Below, in pieces: positions 8,582 through 17,591 of a stretch of DNA of 36,964 nucleotides; the first letter of the stretch is position 1; each line of letters opens with the position of its first letter. The translations under genes and the position numbers were made by a program. This DNA is from Acidobacteriaceae bacterium (GTDB lineage: Bacteria; Acidobacteriota; Terriglobia; Terriglobales; Acidobacteriaceae): contig PLSB01000323.1 in NCBI GenBank assembly GCA_003165005.1, positions 1-36,964 on the forward strand. The letters are read 5' to 3'. The notes under the pieces were generated by a model. That model was not told where the DNA came from and ran no database searches. It saw nothing but the letters and a program-made list of their open reading frames with translations.

Positions 8582-9601
8582 TCAATTGCGGCTCAGGTAT
8601 TCCGCGAGCGCCCGCTCCACCACCGCCATGCGGATGGCCACGCCGTTCGTCACCTGCTCCAGGATCGCCGACTGCACGCCATCGGCCACGCCGGCCGTAA
8701 TCTCCAATCCGCGGATGATCGGCCCCGGATGCAGCACCACGGCCGCAGGCGCATGCGCCGCTAACCGTTGCCCCGTGAGCTGGTAATCCGCCTTGTACTC
8801 ATCCAGATCCAGTTGCAATCCGGCCAGTCTCTCCGCCTGAATGCGCAACATCATCACCGCCTGCGACTGCGCCAGCGCCGCGTCGAAGTCGCGCTCGATC
8901 TCAATGCCCGGCCCGGACCGCGCCGCCTGCTCAGGCAATAGTTCCTTCGGTCCGCAAAGCAGAACGCGCGCGCCCACGCGAGGCAACAGCAGCATGTTCG
9001 ATCGCGCCACGCGGCTGTGCAGAATGTCGCCGGTGATCATCACCGTCACCCCGGCCAGCGTGTCAGCCGTTACACCTTCGACTCCCGGCCGCAGATGCGC
9101 GAGAATCGTGCGCAGGTCGAGCAGCGCCTGCGTGGGATGCTCGTGCATGCCGTCGCCCGCGTTGATCACCGGCAATCGCGTCGTCTCTTCAAGCAGCCAC
9201 GCCGCGCCCGACGAGTTGTGGCGCAGAATGATCGCCTCCGCGCCCAGCGCCCGCAGTGTCAAACCCGTGTCCTTCAGCGATTCGCCCTTCTCGATGCTCG
9301 AACTCAGGCTCGAGACCAGCGTGGTATCGGCGCCCAGCGCTTTCGAGGCCAGCTCAAAACTGGTGCGTGTGCGCGTCGACGCCTCGTAGAAGAGCAGGGC
9401 GATGCGCCGCTTGGCCAGAATCCGGTCGCGGCCGATCGGGTCTTCGTTCTCGAGCTCGGTGGCGCGGACGAGGAGCCGGCTCACGCCCTCCACGGTCAGA
9501 TCGAGAACCGAGAGCAGCGACCCCGGATGGTAGGGAAACGGAGAGACGGGCGCAGGCGGAGTGCTGCGCGGGCGGCGAGCGGTGGTTATGGCGGGATTCA
9601 T
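8582..9601 (-). CDS. pyrB: Aspartate carbamoyltransferase catalytic subunit
   Basis: FYEASTRTRTSFELASKALGADT; HEHPTQALLDLRTI; VMMLRIQAERLAG. Confidence 0.96.
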   Translation of the reverse strand: MNPAITTARRPRSTPPAPVSPFPYHPGSLLSVLDLTVEGVSRLLVRATELENEDPIGRDRILAKRRIALLFYEASTRTRTSFELASKALGADTTLVSSLSSSIEKGESLKDTGLTLRALGAEAIILRHNSSGAAWLLEETTRLPVINAGDGMHEHPTQALLDLRTILAHLRPGVEGVTADTLAGVTVMITGDILHSRVARSNMLLLPRVGARVLLCGPKELLPEQAARSGPGIEIERDFDAALAQSQAVMMLRIQAERLAGLQLDLDEYKADYQLTGQRLAAHAPAAVVLHPGPIIRGLEITAGVADGVQSAILEQVTNGVAIRMAVVERALAEYLSRN

Positions 9602-9793
9602 GCTTTCAGATCGCTTACAGTGAACCGCTTACAGCGGACAGTTCTCAACTTCTGTGATGAAAACAGGCACGTACAACCTCAGCGGACGAACGGAATCCCG
9701 CCCATCCGGCGGGCGATCGGCATTCCGAGGATGAACGCGAACCTTAAAAACTGTTCTGAAGAAAACTCGTGGCCGGGGCTGAATTCTCGGCCG

Positions 9794-9828
9794 CTGACAC
9801 CTGAAACCTGACACCTTAAACCTGAAAC
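9794..9828. repeat. Five heptamer tandem units (CTGACAC/CTGAAAC/CTTAAAC)
   Basis: Read directly: ctgacac ctgaaac ctgacac cttaaac ctgaaac. Confidence 0.85.
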
Positions 9829-9834
9829 CTGTTC

Positions 9835-10404
9835 TCAGCTCGTCTTCTCCACCAGCAGCACCTGCTCGGTCTCGTCGACTTCCTGGAACTTGACCTCGAT
9901 AATCTCGCGGCTGCTCGTGGGAACGTGTTTTCCGACATACGTCGCCTCGATGGGCAGCTCGCGATGTCCGCGGTCGATGAGCACCGCCAGTTGCACGCGG
10001 CGCGGGCGGCCGTGGTCGAAGAGCGCGTCGAGCGCGGCGCGAACCGTGCGGCCGGTATAGAGCACGTCGTCGCAGATCACCACGTCGCGGCCTTCCACGT
10101 TGCAGCCGATGGCCCCTGGCGTGACCACGGGGCGGACGTCAGCCGTGGAGAGGTCGTCGCGATAAAACTGGATGTCGAGCACGCCCGTATCCACAGGACG
10201 CTTCTCGATGGTCGAGATCAGCTTGCCCAGCCGCTCGGCCAGCGGCACGCCGCGGCGCTTGATGCCCACCAGGGCCAGGTCCTCGCTCCCGTTGCTCTTT
10301 TCCACAATCTCGTGGGCCAGGCGCACCAGGGTCCGCTCAATCTCCGAGGCGGACATCAACCGCCCCTTCACGCGCAGGTTGCTCTTGCTTTCCGATTCGC
10401 TCAT
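9835..10404 (-). CDS. pyrR: Bifunctional pyr operon regulator / uracil phosphoribosyltransferase
   Basis: LVGIKRRGVPLAERL, DDVLYTGRTVRAALDAL PRPP loop; ATG at 10404 preferred over the longer ORF start. Confidence 0.93.
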   Translation of the reverse strand: MSESESKSNLRVKGRLMSASEIERTLVRLAHEIVEKSNGSEDLALVGIKRRGVPLAERLGKLISTIEKRPVDTGVLDIQFYRDDLSTADVRPVVTPGAIGCNVEGRDVVICDDVLYTGRTVRAALDALFDHGRPRRVQLAVLIDRGHRELPIEATYVGKHVPTSSREIIEVKFQEVDETEQVLLVEKTS

Positions 10405-10617
10405 GATCGTTGCTCTTGCCGCTAATGTTCTTGGCTCTTGCCGGATGATACGAGGGATTGGCGCTTGGGGGCAAGTTGTGGAAACGCGGGAGGAAACGCA
10501 AGCAGCGAAATTCCGGGCTGCGGCGCCATCGCGGAACCGGCGCCCCGGCTCCCCGGGAGTTGAGTTGCGGTTGCTATCTCGCGCCCGGGCCAAATCGGTC
10601 CCATAATATAGAGGCGT

Positions 10618-10706
10618 GCCCGGATGGCGAAATTGGCAGACGCAGCGGACTTAAAATCCGCAGACCCTAACCGGTCGTGGGGGTTCAAGTCCCCCTCTGG
10701 GCACCA
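10618..10706 (+). tRNA. tRNA-Leu (anticodon UAA), encoded CCA
   Basis: Acceptor GCCCGGA/TCTGGGC, D-loop, anticodon loop CTTAAAA, long variable arm, T-arm GGGGGTTCAAGTCCCCC, CCA. Confidence 0.96.
10685..10703 (+). repeat. 19-bp direct repeat copy A (candidate att site within tRNA-Leu 3' end)
   Basis: TCAAGTCCCCCTCTGGGCA, identical to 26748-26766. Confidence 0.8.
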
Positions 10707-10731
10707 GTAAGCCATTTATAATCAACGATAT

Positions 10732-10884
10732 ATGAGCAGCATTCCGATCTTCATTCAGTGGGGCTTAAATGGCCTGTTATCAGTAACTTTCAGCAATCTG
10801 ATCCGATATGAATTGGCTGTTGATTGGTTAGAAGAGCATTCATCGGGACTGATTCTTAGAGACCGGAACTCGAAACGTGATTAG
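10732..10884 (+). CDS. Possible 50-aa small ORF just inside the tRNA-proximal boundary
   Basis: ATG...TAG open frame MSSIPIFIQWGLNGLLSVTFSNLIRYELAVDWLEEHSSGLILRDRNSKRD; no other support. Confidence 0.25.
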   Translation: MSSIPIFIQWGLNGLLSVTFSNLIRYELAVDWLEEHSSGLILRDRNSKRD

Positions 10885-10928
10885 GACCGATGGTGTCAAC
10901 TGGGATTCCCGGCATGCCACCGGTTCGT

Positions 10929-11009
10929 CTATCCGCTCGCAATCCCTAATTCAATCTGCCGAAGCAGATTCACGATCTGCTCCGGACTATACTTCTTCGC
11001 TCTGCCCAT
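10929..11009 (-). pseudogene. Truncated IS3-family OrfA (transposase N-terminus)
   Basis: Translation MGRAKKYSPEQIVNLLRQIELGIASG* matches the IS3 OrfA start (..T/SPEQII..LR..E.GIA.G) and then stops. Confidence 0.75.
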
Positions 11010-11053
11010 TCCTTGCTCCTTCCATACCAGTTTGTCTCAGCACCACTTGTACA
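10929..11053 (-). mobile_element. Remnant of an IS3-family insertion sequence with possible terminal sequence TGTACAAGTGGTGCTGAGACA
   Basis: OrfA fragment plus a TG-initiated putative end upstream (11053 on the minus strand). Confidence 0.5.
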
Positions 11054-11164
11054 GGATTTGCCGGGCAGTCCACAGCGAAGCGCCGTTTATGAGCCGACAA
11101 GGAGAAGATCGCCGATCGAGTTGAATGAGTGCTAGAATGAGCCAAACCTCGTGGAGCCACATCG

Positions 11165-11767
11165 ATGGAGCAGCCGGGATCGAAGGATTCCAACGTGTCC
11201 CCGTCCGGTATCACAGCGCTGCTGCGCGATTGGCAGGCAGGCCGCCATGCGGCATTGAATGAACTGTTCGAGGCCGTCTACCCTGAGCTGCACCGCATCG
11301 CCCGGCGATACAGCGGCCGCGAGAGGATCTCCTCCACACTGCAATGCACGGCAGTGGTTCATGAGGCATGGCTGAGGCTGGCGCAGTCGCAGCGGGTGAG
11401 CCTGAAAGACCGCGCGCACTTTTTCGCTTTCTCAGCGCGGTTGATGCGCACCATCCTGATCGATTACGCGCGTGCCCGCAAGAGCAAGAAGCGGGGCGGC
11501 GGAGAAACAATCTTCTCCCTGATGGATTCCGATGCCGCGGTCAATCCATCCGATGTCGAAATCCTGGATTTGAATGGCGCGCTCGAAGAACTGGAGAAGC
11601 TCGATCCGGTGCAAGGCCAGATTGTGGAGATGCGCTATTTCAGCGGCCTCAGCATTCCCGAGACCGCCGAGGCTTTGGGCGTATCGGAAAGCACCGTCAA
11701 GCGGGAGTGGATCGTCGCCAAGACCTGGATCCGCAGGCGCCTGATGGAGAGCGGGAAAGAACGGTGA
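11165..11767 (+). CDS. ECF-subfamily RNA polymerase sigma factor (TIGR02999-like)
   Basis: LHRIARRYSGRERISSTLQCTAVVHEAWLRLAQ; region 4 IVEMRYFSGLSIPETAEALGVSESTVKREWIVAKTWIRRRL. Confidence 0.93.
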   Translation: MEQPGSKDSNVSPSGITALLRDWQAGRHAALNELFEAVYPELHRIARRYSGRERISSTLQCTAVVHEAWLRLAQSQRVSLKDRAHFFAFSARLMRTILIDYARARKSKKRGGGETIFSLMDSDAAVNPSDVEILDLNGALEELEKLDPVQGQIVEMRYFSGLSIPETAEALGVSESTVKREWIVAKTWIRRRLMESGKER

Positions 11768-14700
11768 ATCCAGAGGGCTGGAAGCGCGCAAAGAAGCTGT
11801 TCTCGGCAGCTCTGGCGCTGCCGGAGGCCGAACGGGAGGCGTTTCTCGCCGCACAGCAGGATGAGCGGGAGACTCTCGACGAGGTACGCTCGCTGCTGAC
11901 TGCGTATCGGGATTCTCCCGATTTTCTTGAGAACGCCGCTCCAAATCTGCCCGCGGACCCGCAGGCGCGCGACACCGCGACGCCCTTTGCCGGACGGCGC
12001 GTCGGGGCGTGGGAACTGGTGCGCGAGATCGGCCAGGGCGGCATGGGCGTGGTGTGGGAGGCGCGCCGCGCCGACCAGCAGTATGAGCAACGCGCGGCGG
12101 TGAAGCTGCTGCGCGCCAGCCTGTTTTCCGAGCAGGATGCCCGGCGTTTCCGCGAAGAGCGGCAGATCCTGGCTTCGTTGAATCATCCCTCGATTGCGCG
12201 GCTGCTCGACGGAGGCATGCTTGAAGACGGCGAGCCCTATCTGGTGATGGAGTTTATCGACGGGCTTCCGCTCGACGGCTGGTGCGAGCTTCATCGATCG
12301 AACCTGCGGCAGCGTATCGAGATCTGTCTCGAGATTTGCTCCGCGGTCGAATTCGCGCACCGCCAACTGGTGATTCATCGCGATTTGAAACCGGCGAATA
12401 TTCTTGTCGGCGCCGGCGGCACGCCCAAGCTGCTGGATTTTGGCATCGCAAAACTTGTGGCTGAAGGGGGAAGCTACCGCACCACAACCAACCTGCTAAC
12501 CCCCGAATGCGCCAGTCCGGAGCAGGCGCGAGGGGAGCGGATGTCGACGGCCAGCGATCAGTTTTCGCTGGGCGTGCTGCTGTATCAATTGCTGACCGGA
12601 CGGCATCCTTTCGCCAAGCCGGATGCGAGCCCGATCGAGGCTTTGCGCGCCATCTGCGAGGATGAACCCCGGCTGCCCAGCAGCGTGGCGGAGAACTGGA
12701 GCCGCGAATTGCGCGGCGAGCTCGACGCAATTCTTCTGCAGACGCTTAACAAGAATCCTGCCGCGCGCTATTCCTCGGTGAGCGCCTTCGCCGGCGATCT
12801 TCGCGCCTGGCTCGATGGCCTGCCGGTGAGCGCCGTGCGCCAATCGTGGTGGCGGCGGAGCAGGAAGGTTATCCTCCGCTACAAGGCGCTGAGCGCGGCG
12901 ATTGCGACGGCGGTGCTGATGCTGGTGACGGGCATTGTGGTGACATCGATCGAGGCCAGGCGGGCGTTGCGCGCCGAGCGGGAGGCGCTGTCACAACGCG
13001 ACCGCGCCGAGAGCGCGCAGCAGGCGGCGCAGACGGAACGGGACCGGGCCGTTGCCGCCGAGAAGGCTGCCGTTGGCGCCGAAAAGGCCGCAACCGCGGA
13101 ACGCAACCGCGCCATCAATGAGAGCCAGCGCGCCGATACCGAAGCCAAGAACGCTCACACCATTAACGACTTTCTGGAAAAGGACATCCTTGCCCAGGCC
13201 GACCCGAACACCGAGCCCGATCCTGACTTGAAGGTGCGCACGGCGCTCGACCAAGCGGCTGCCCACATCGAGGGTAAGTTTGAAGATCAGCCTCTCGTCG
13301 AAGCCTCACTTCAACATTCGCTAGGAGTCAGCTATCACGGCCTTGGGTTGTATTCCGAATCGCAGCGCCACACCGAGCGAGCTCTAGCTCTCAGAAGGAA
13401 GTACCTGGGCCTGTATGCCCCTGAAACACTGACAACGACGACGCTCCTTGGGACGATCCTGCTGGATGCATCGGAGTTTGACAAGGCCGAGCCTCTTCTG
13501 CGATCTGCCTATGAAACAAGCCGCAAAGTGTTAGGAGAGAGTGCTCCCGGGACGCTCAGCGCCGAACAGCAGTTGGCCTCCGTCTGGATGCAGCTGGGAA
13601 GAACCACCGACGCTGAACCTCTGCTGAAGCACAACCTGGCGATGCGCCGTCGCGAACTCCCACGCAACGATGCGGCGCTCAACGAGGCCATCGCTCAACT
13701 CGCCGCTCTTTACGAAGCATCGGAACGGCTTGCGGAGGCTGAAACTCTGGCTCGCGAGAGTGTGGAACTTGCGCTGAAGATTCACGGCCCCGAACATCCC
13801 GTCACGCTCTTCTCGCAGTACGTTCTCGCGTCTACCTTGCAGTCAGAAAATAAGCTTGAACAGGCAGAGCGTATCTATCTTGAAGTGCTGGAAACAAGAA
13901 AGCGAGTGTTGGGGCTGGATCATCCGGATACGCTTGACACGATGTACAATCTGGCCTGCTTGTATCAACTAATGGGAAGATACGAGGAAGCCATCCGTCT
14001 GCTCAACACTCATCTTGCGGCAACGAAACTTAAATTTGGGGAAGAGAACCCTAGGATATTGAACCCTTTCTACAGCCTCGGCTATGCCTATATTCAGATA
14101 GGCAAATTCGCAGAGGCTGAACCATTTCTTAATAAGGTTCTGGAAACGGATAGGCGCTTGAACGGAGAGAATCATCAGGGTTCATTAGCACTTCTCGCCA
14201 TCCAGCGGCTGGGGATTCTCTATCGTTATCAGGGACGGTACGCGGCTGCGGAACCTCTGGCGCGCGGGGCCGCGGCGGAACTCCAGAAGATGTTTGGACT
14301 CGATCACTCGTATGCCGTCAGCGCACTGACCTCATGGGGAGTGCTTCTTCAGGATGAAGGGAAGGACATGGAGGCTGAGACGACCCTTTCTAAGGCCCTC
14401 GAACTGAATCGCAAGAATCTGACTCCCGGGTATTCCACTACACGATCCTGCCTGTTCGCACTTTCAAGGTTGCGCCTCAAGCAGGGACGGGATGCGGATG
14501 CGGAGAAGTTGCTCCGCGAGGCAATCGAAATCACGAACGAGCATGGGTATCCAATCTGGGATCGCTTCGATGGGCAAAGCCTGCTCGGCGCGGCTCTGCT
14601 CGGCCAGGGAAAATACGCTGAGGCCGAGCCGCTGCTGATTTCGGGCTACGAAGGACTCCAAGAGCTGAGTCCCGCGATCTCCGTCGAGGCCAATCTGCCC

Positions 14701-14796
14701 GAGGCGGGCGAAAGGATTGTGCGGCTCTATACGGCCTGGGGCCAGCCGGAGAAGGCCGCCGAGTGGCGTCAAAGGCTGCAGGACCCCGAAAAGTAG
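11764..14796 (+). CDS. Ser/Thr protein kinase with TM segment and TPR repeats
   Basis: GQGGMGVVWEA, HRDLKPANIL, LLDFGIAKL; TM KALSAAIATAVLMLVTGIVVTSI; C-terminal TPRs. GTG start overlaps sigma stop (GTGA). Confidence 0.93.
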   Translation: MNPEGWKRAKKLFSAALALPEAEREAFLAAQQDERETLDEVRSLLTAYRDSPDFLENAAPNLPADPQARDTATPFAGRRVGAWELVREIGQGGMGVVWEARRADQQYEQRAAVKLLRASLFSEQDARRFREERQILASLNHPSIARLLDGGMLEDGEPYLVMEFIDGLPLDGWCELHRSNLRQRIEICLEICSAVEFAHRQLVIHRDLKPANILVGAGGTPKLLDFGIAKLVAEGGSYRTTTNLLTPECASPEQARGERMSTASDQFSLGVLLYQLLTGRHPFAKPDASPIEALRAICEDEPRLPSSVAENWSRELRGELDAILLQTLNKNPAARYSSVSAFAGDLRAWLDGLPVSAVRQSWWRRSRKVILRYKALSAAIATAVLMLVTGIVVTSIEARRALRAEREALSQRDRAESAQQAAQTERDRAVAAEKAAVGAEKAATAERNRAINESQRADTEAKNAHTINDFLEKDILAQADPNTEPDPDLKVRTALDQAAAHIEGKFEDQPLVEASLQHSLGVSYHGLGLYSESQRHTERALALRRKYLGLYAPETLTTTTLLGTILLDASEFDKAEPLLRSAYETSRKVLGESAPGTLSAEQQLASVWMQLGRTTDAEPLLKHNLAMRRRELPRNDAALNEAIAQLAALYEASERLAEAETLARESVELALKIHGPEHPVTLFSQYVLASTLQSENKLEQAERIYLEVLETRKRVLGLDHPDTLDTMYNLACLYQLMGRYEEAIRLLNTHLAATKLKFGEENPRILNPFYSLGYAYIQIGKFAEAEPFLNKVLETDRRLNGENHQGSLALLAIQRLGILYRYQGRYAAAEPLARGAAAELQKMFGLDHSYAVSALTSWGVLLQDEGKDMEAETTLSKALELNRKNLTPGYSTTRSCLFALSRLRLKQGRDADAEKLLREAIEITNEHGYPIWDRFDGQSLLGAALLGQGKYAEAEPLLISGYEGLQELSPAISVEANLPEAGERIVRLYTAWGQPEKAAEWRQRLQDPEK

Positions 14797-14881
14797 AAGC
14801 TGTATATTCCTCGCTTACAGCGTATTTCTCCGCTCTTCCTGCCAACGCCTCGATTCATCTCTAAGGAAATTCGGGATTTCG

Positions 14882-14910
14882 TGAACTGGTTTTTCCTGCG
14901 TTTCCGCTTA
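14882..14910 (+). promoter_or_regulatory. Candidate ECF-type promoter (TGAACT-17 bp-CGCTTA)
   Basis: TGAACTGGTTTTTCCTGCGTTTCCGCTTA; ungapped match (7 mismatches in 29 by eye) to 17362-17390. Confidence 0.45.
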
Positions 14911-15033
14911 TCCATGTTGAAGCGGCGGATTCCGCGCGAAGGCGATTCCGGATCCCCTCCCGCGCAGAGCCGGAAGGGGACGCGTACACGATGGCGCGCG
15001 GCGCATCGGCAACCGCTCCTGCAAGGAGAAACG

Positions 15034-17187
15034 ATGAAACACCAACGAATTGCCATTCTGGCCGTCATGCTGGCGGCCTTTGGAATCGCCGCGATTCCCG
15101 TCGAATCGGGCGCGCAGAGCAGTACCGGCCGCAAGGCGCGCGTGGCCGTTCTGGACTTCGACTACGGCACCGTGATGAGCTCCACTTCTTCGATGTTCGG
15201 GACCAATGTCGATATCGGCAAAGGCATCTCGCAGTTGCTGGTCACCGATCTGGTGAAGAACGGGACCTTTTCGGTCATCGAACGCTCCGCTTTGGATAAG
15301 GTTCTGGCCGAGCAGAACTTCTCGAACTCCAATCGCGCCGATCCGGCATCGGCAGCTCGCATCGGCAAGGTCCTTGGCGTGGATTACGTGATTGTCGGAA
15401 CCATTACCGAGTTCGGTAACGAGACCAATAAACAGAATGCCGGCGGCGGTGGCGGCAATTTTCACGGCTTCGGGCTAGGCGGCGTCGGCCACTCCAACTC
15501 CAAAGCCAATGTGGTCATTGACGCTCGGGTCATCAACATCGACACCGCGGAGATTCTCGCCGTGGCCGAGGGCAAGGGCGAGTCCAGCCGCTCCGGGGTT
15601 TCGTTGCTCGGTGGCGGCGGTAACTGGAACGGGTTTGGCAGTGGCAACGTCGATTTCGGCTCCAGTAACTTCCAGAACACGATCATCGGAGAAGCCACCA
15701 AGAAGGCCGTGGACAATCTGGCCGGGGATCTGGCCGCGAATTCCGGCCGCTTGAGCGCAAACGTGCACACCTTCAAAGGCGAAGGGTTGATCGCCGCCAT
15801 CGATGGCGGTCAGATTATTCTCAACGTCGGCGGCAAGGCCGGCATCAAGGCGGGCGACACGATCGAGGTCACCCGCGTGACCCGCGAGATCAAGGATCCC
15901 GCCACCGGGCAGGTATTGCGCCGTCTTACCACCAGCGTTGGAACCCTCCGGGCCACGGACGTGGATGACGCCTCGGCCATTTGTGCGCCCGTCACGGGAT
16001 CGGGTTTCCAGGAAGGCGATCACGTCACCTTTACCACCGACCATCCGGTTCCGGCAGTGAGCGGCGGGGCCTCGCCCGCCGCCAGCCAGAATTCGCAGGC
16101 CCAGGGCTCGTCGTCGACGACGCCGGGCGCTTCCAGCAACTCTCAGGCTTCCCCTTCCACCTCACCCGCGGCCGGCCAGGGCGCCAGCGGCGGCGGCCAG
16201 CCCAACTTCACCGCCATCAAGGCCGAATTTATTCCCGGCGAAAAGACCATCTTCTTTGACGATTTCAGCGACATGGCGGGCGATGAGCCGCCGCCGCATT
16301 GGAAGATTCGCGGCGCTGCACCCGAACTGCGCGTGGCCGGGAACACCCGCGAACTGGTGCTCATCGGCAATCGATACAGCATCTACCCCAACATCACCGG
16401 CCTGCCCAAGAACTTCACCATGGAGATGGACCTGTCCTGCGAAAAAGGTGAGGTCGATGACGTTAACGGATGCGGATCTATCAACTGGTACTTTCACGAC
16501 AAAACCGGAAAAGTGGAATTACTCAAGATATGGGTAGGAATGGACAGAGGCACCGAGGATAAGAAAAGTATTGAATGGCGCCTCGGTTTATGGACCGACA
16601 AGGAGGCGCTGGGCGAGAAGGATCTCACAACGGACTGGAAACAGCCGGTGAAACTCGCCATGTGGGTACAGAACGGCCGCATCCGCTTCTATGTCAATGG
16701 CGATCGCGTCTTCGATTTCAACCAGGTAGAGTTGGGCGACATCGCCTCGCTGCAGATAGATTTCTGGAGCCACGACACAACGATGGCCATCCGCCGCGCC
16801 CGCTTTGCCGAGTCCACGCCCGACTTTGGGCAAACGATCATGGCATCGGGCAAGTTCGTCACCCACGGCATTCTCTTCGATACCGACAGCGACCGGGTGA
16901 AGCCCGAGTCGGCGGCGGTGCTGCAGATGATCGCGCGCGTGCTGACCACGACGCCCGACCTGAACGTGGAGATCGACGGCCACACCGACGCGACCGGCAA
17001 TGCGGCGCACAACATGGATCTTTCCAAGCGCCGCGCCGAGGCCGTGAAGAACATTCTGGTGTCGCAGTTCAGCATCGACGCCGGCCGCCTGACCACCGCG
17101 GGCTTTGGCGCAACCAAGCCCATCGACACCAACGACACCGCGGCCGGCAAGGCAAACAATCGCCGCGTGGAGTTTGTGCGCAAGTGA
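15034..17187 (+). CDS. Exported protein: CsgG-like domain, LamG/concanavalin-like region, C-terminal OmpA domain
   Basis: Signal peptide; VLDFDYG..ISQLLVTDLVKNGTFSVIERSALDKVLAEQ (CsgG); INWYFHDKTG..FYVNGDRVFDFNQ (LamG-like); LNVEIDGHTDATGNAAHNMDLSKRRAEAVKN (OmpA); RBS AAGGAG. Confidence 0.9.
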   Translation: MKHQRIAILAVMLAAFGIAAIPVESGAQSSTGRKARVAVLDFDYGTVMSSTSSMFGTNVDIGKGISQLLVTDLVKNGTFSVIERSALDKVLAEQNFSNSNRADPASAARIGKVLGVDYVIVGTITEFGNETNKQNAGGGGGNFHGFGLGGVGHSNSKANVVIDARVINIDTAEILAVAEGKGESSRSGVSLLGGGGNWNGFGSGNVDFGSSNFQNTIIGEATKKAVDNLAGDLAANSGRLSANVHTFKGEGLIAAIDGGQIILNVGGKAGIKAGDTIEVTRVTREIKDPATGQVLRRLTTSVGTLRATDVDDASAICAPVTGSGFQEGDHVTFTTDHPVPAVSGGASPAASQNSQAQGSSSTTPGASSNSQASPSTSPAAGQGASGGGQPNFTAIKAEFIPGEKTIFFDDFSDMAGDEPPPHWKIRGAAPELRVAGNTRELVLIGNRYSIYPNITGLPKNFTMEMDLSCEKGEVDDVNGCGSINWYFHDKTGKVELLKIWVGMDRGTEDKKSIEWRLGLWTDKEALGEKDLTTDWKQPVKLAMWVQNGRIRFYVNGDRVFDFNQVELGDIASLQIDFWSHDTTMAIRRARFAESTPDFGQTIMASGKFVTHGILFDTDSDRVKPESAAVLQMIARVLTTTPDLNVEIDGHTDATGNAAHNMDLSKRRAEAVKNILVSQFSIDAGRLTTAGFGATKPIDTNDTAAGKANNRRVEFVRK

Positions 17188-17285
17188 GTGTCGTCGACGG
17201 CTTGATCGGCCCGTTAAGCGCCGTGGCGCAGAATGTCAACCAGGGGCTCTAACCGCGCGAACTCGCCTTTTTGCCTGCGCGGTTT

Positions 17286-17324
17286 CCCATCCTTTCGCCC
17301 TCAAAACGGGCGAAAGGGTGGGGC
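17286..17324. repeat. REP-like palindrome copy 3 (CCCATCCTTTCGCCC-loop-GGGCGAAAGGGTGGGG)
   Basis: Long inverted repeat of the same family as 321-360 and 402-441. Confidence 0.75.
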
Positions 17325-17361
17325 ACGGGGAGTCCTTATTCAAGCGATCGGAAAACTAAAT

Positions 17362-17390
17362 TGACCCGATTTTCCTCCCGTTTCCGCTTA
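17362..17390 (+). promoter_or_regulatory. Candidate ECF-type promoter (TGACCC-17 bp-CGCTTA)
   Basis: TGACCCGATTTTCCTCCCGTTTCCGCTTA; paired with 14882-14910. Confidence 0.45.
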
Positions 17391-17515
17391 GACACAGTAG
17401 AGCCAATCGGGAATTCATGCAGCAAGCAGGATTGTTTCCCCGGATGCCGCTCCTTCCAGGGGCAAGGTTTTCGGAAACATCCATCCTTCCTGCGTGAGTT
17501 ACCGATCCTCTGAAA

Positions 17516-17538
17516 GCCGGAGCGCGCATAGCTCCGGC
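17516..17538 (+). promoter_or_regulatory. 5'-leader hairpin GCCGGAGC-GCGCATA-GCTCCGGC
   Basis: Perfect 8-bp stem ~50 bp upstream of the giant ORF start. Confidence 0.4.
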
Positions 17539-17591
17539 CCTCAGTGCGCTCGAGTCGCGCCCGCCCCCGGCGCAATCGGAAAGGAATCGCC

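Noticed and set aside
9629-9814. 61-aa minus-strand ORF between pyrR and pyrB
   Set aside because: Partly encoded by the heptamer repeat; no domain.
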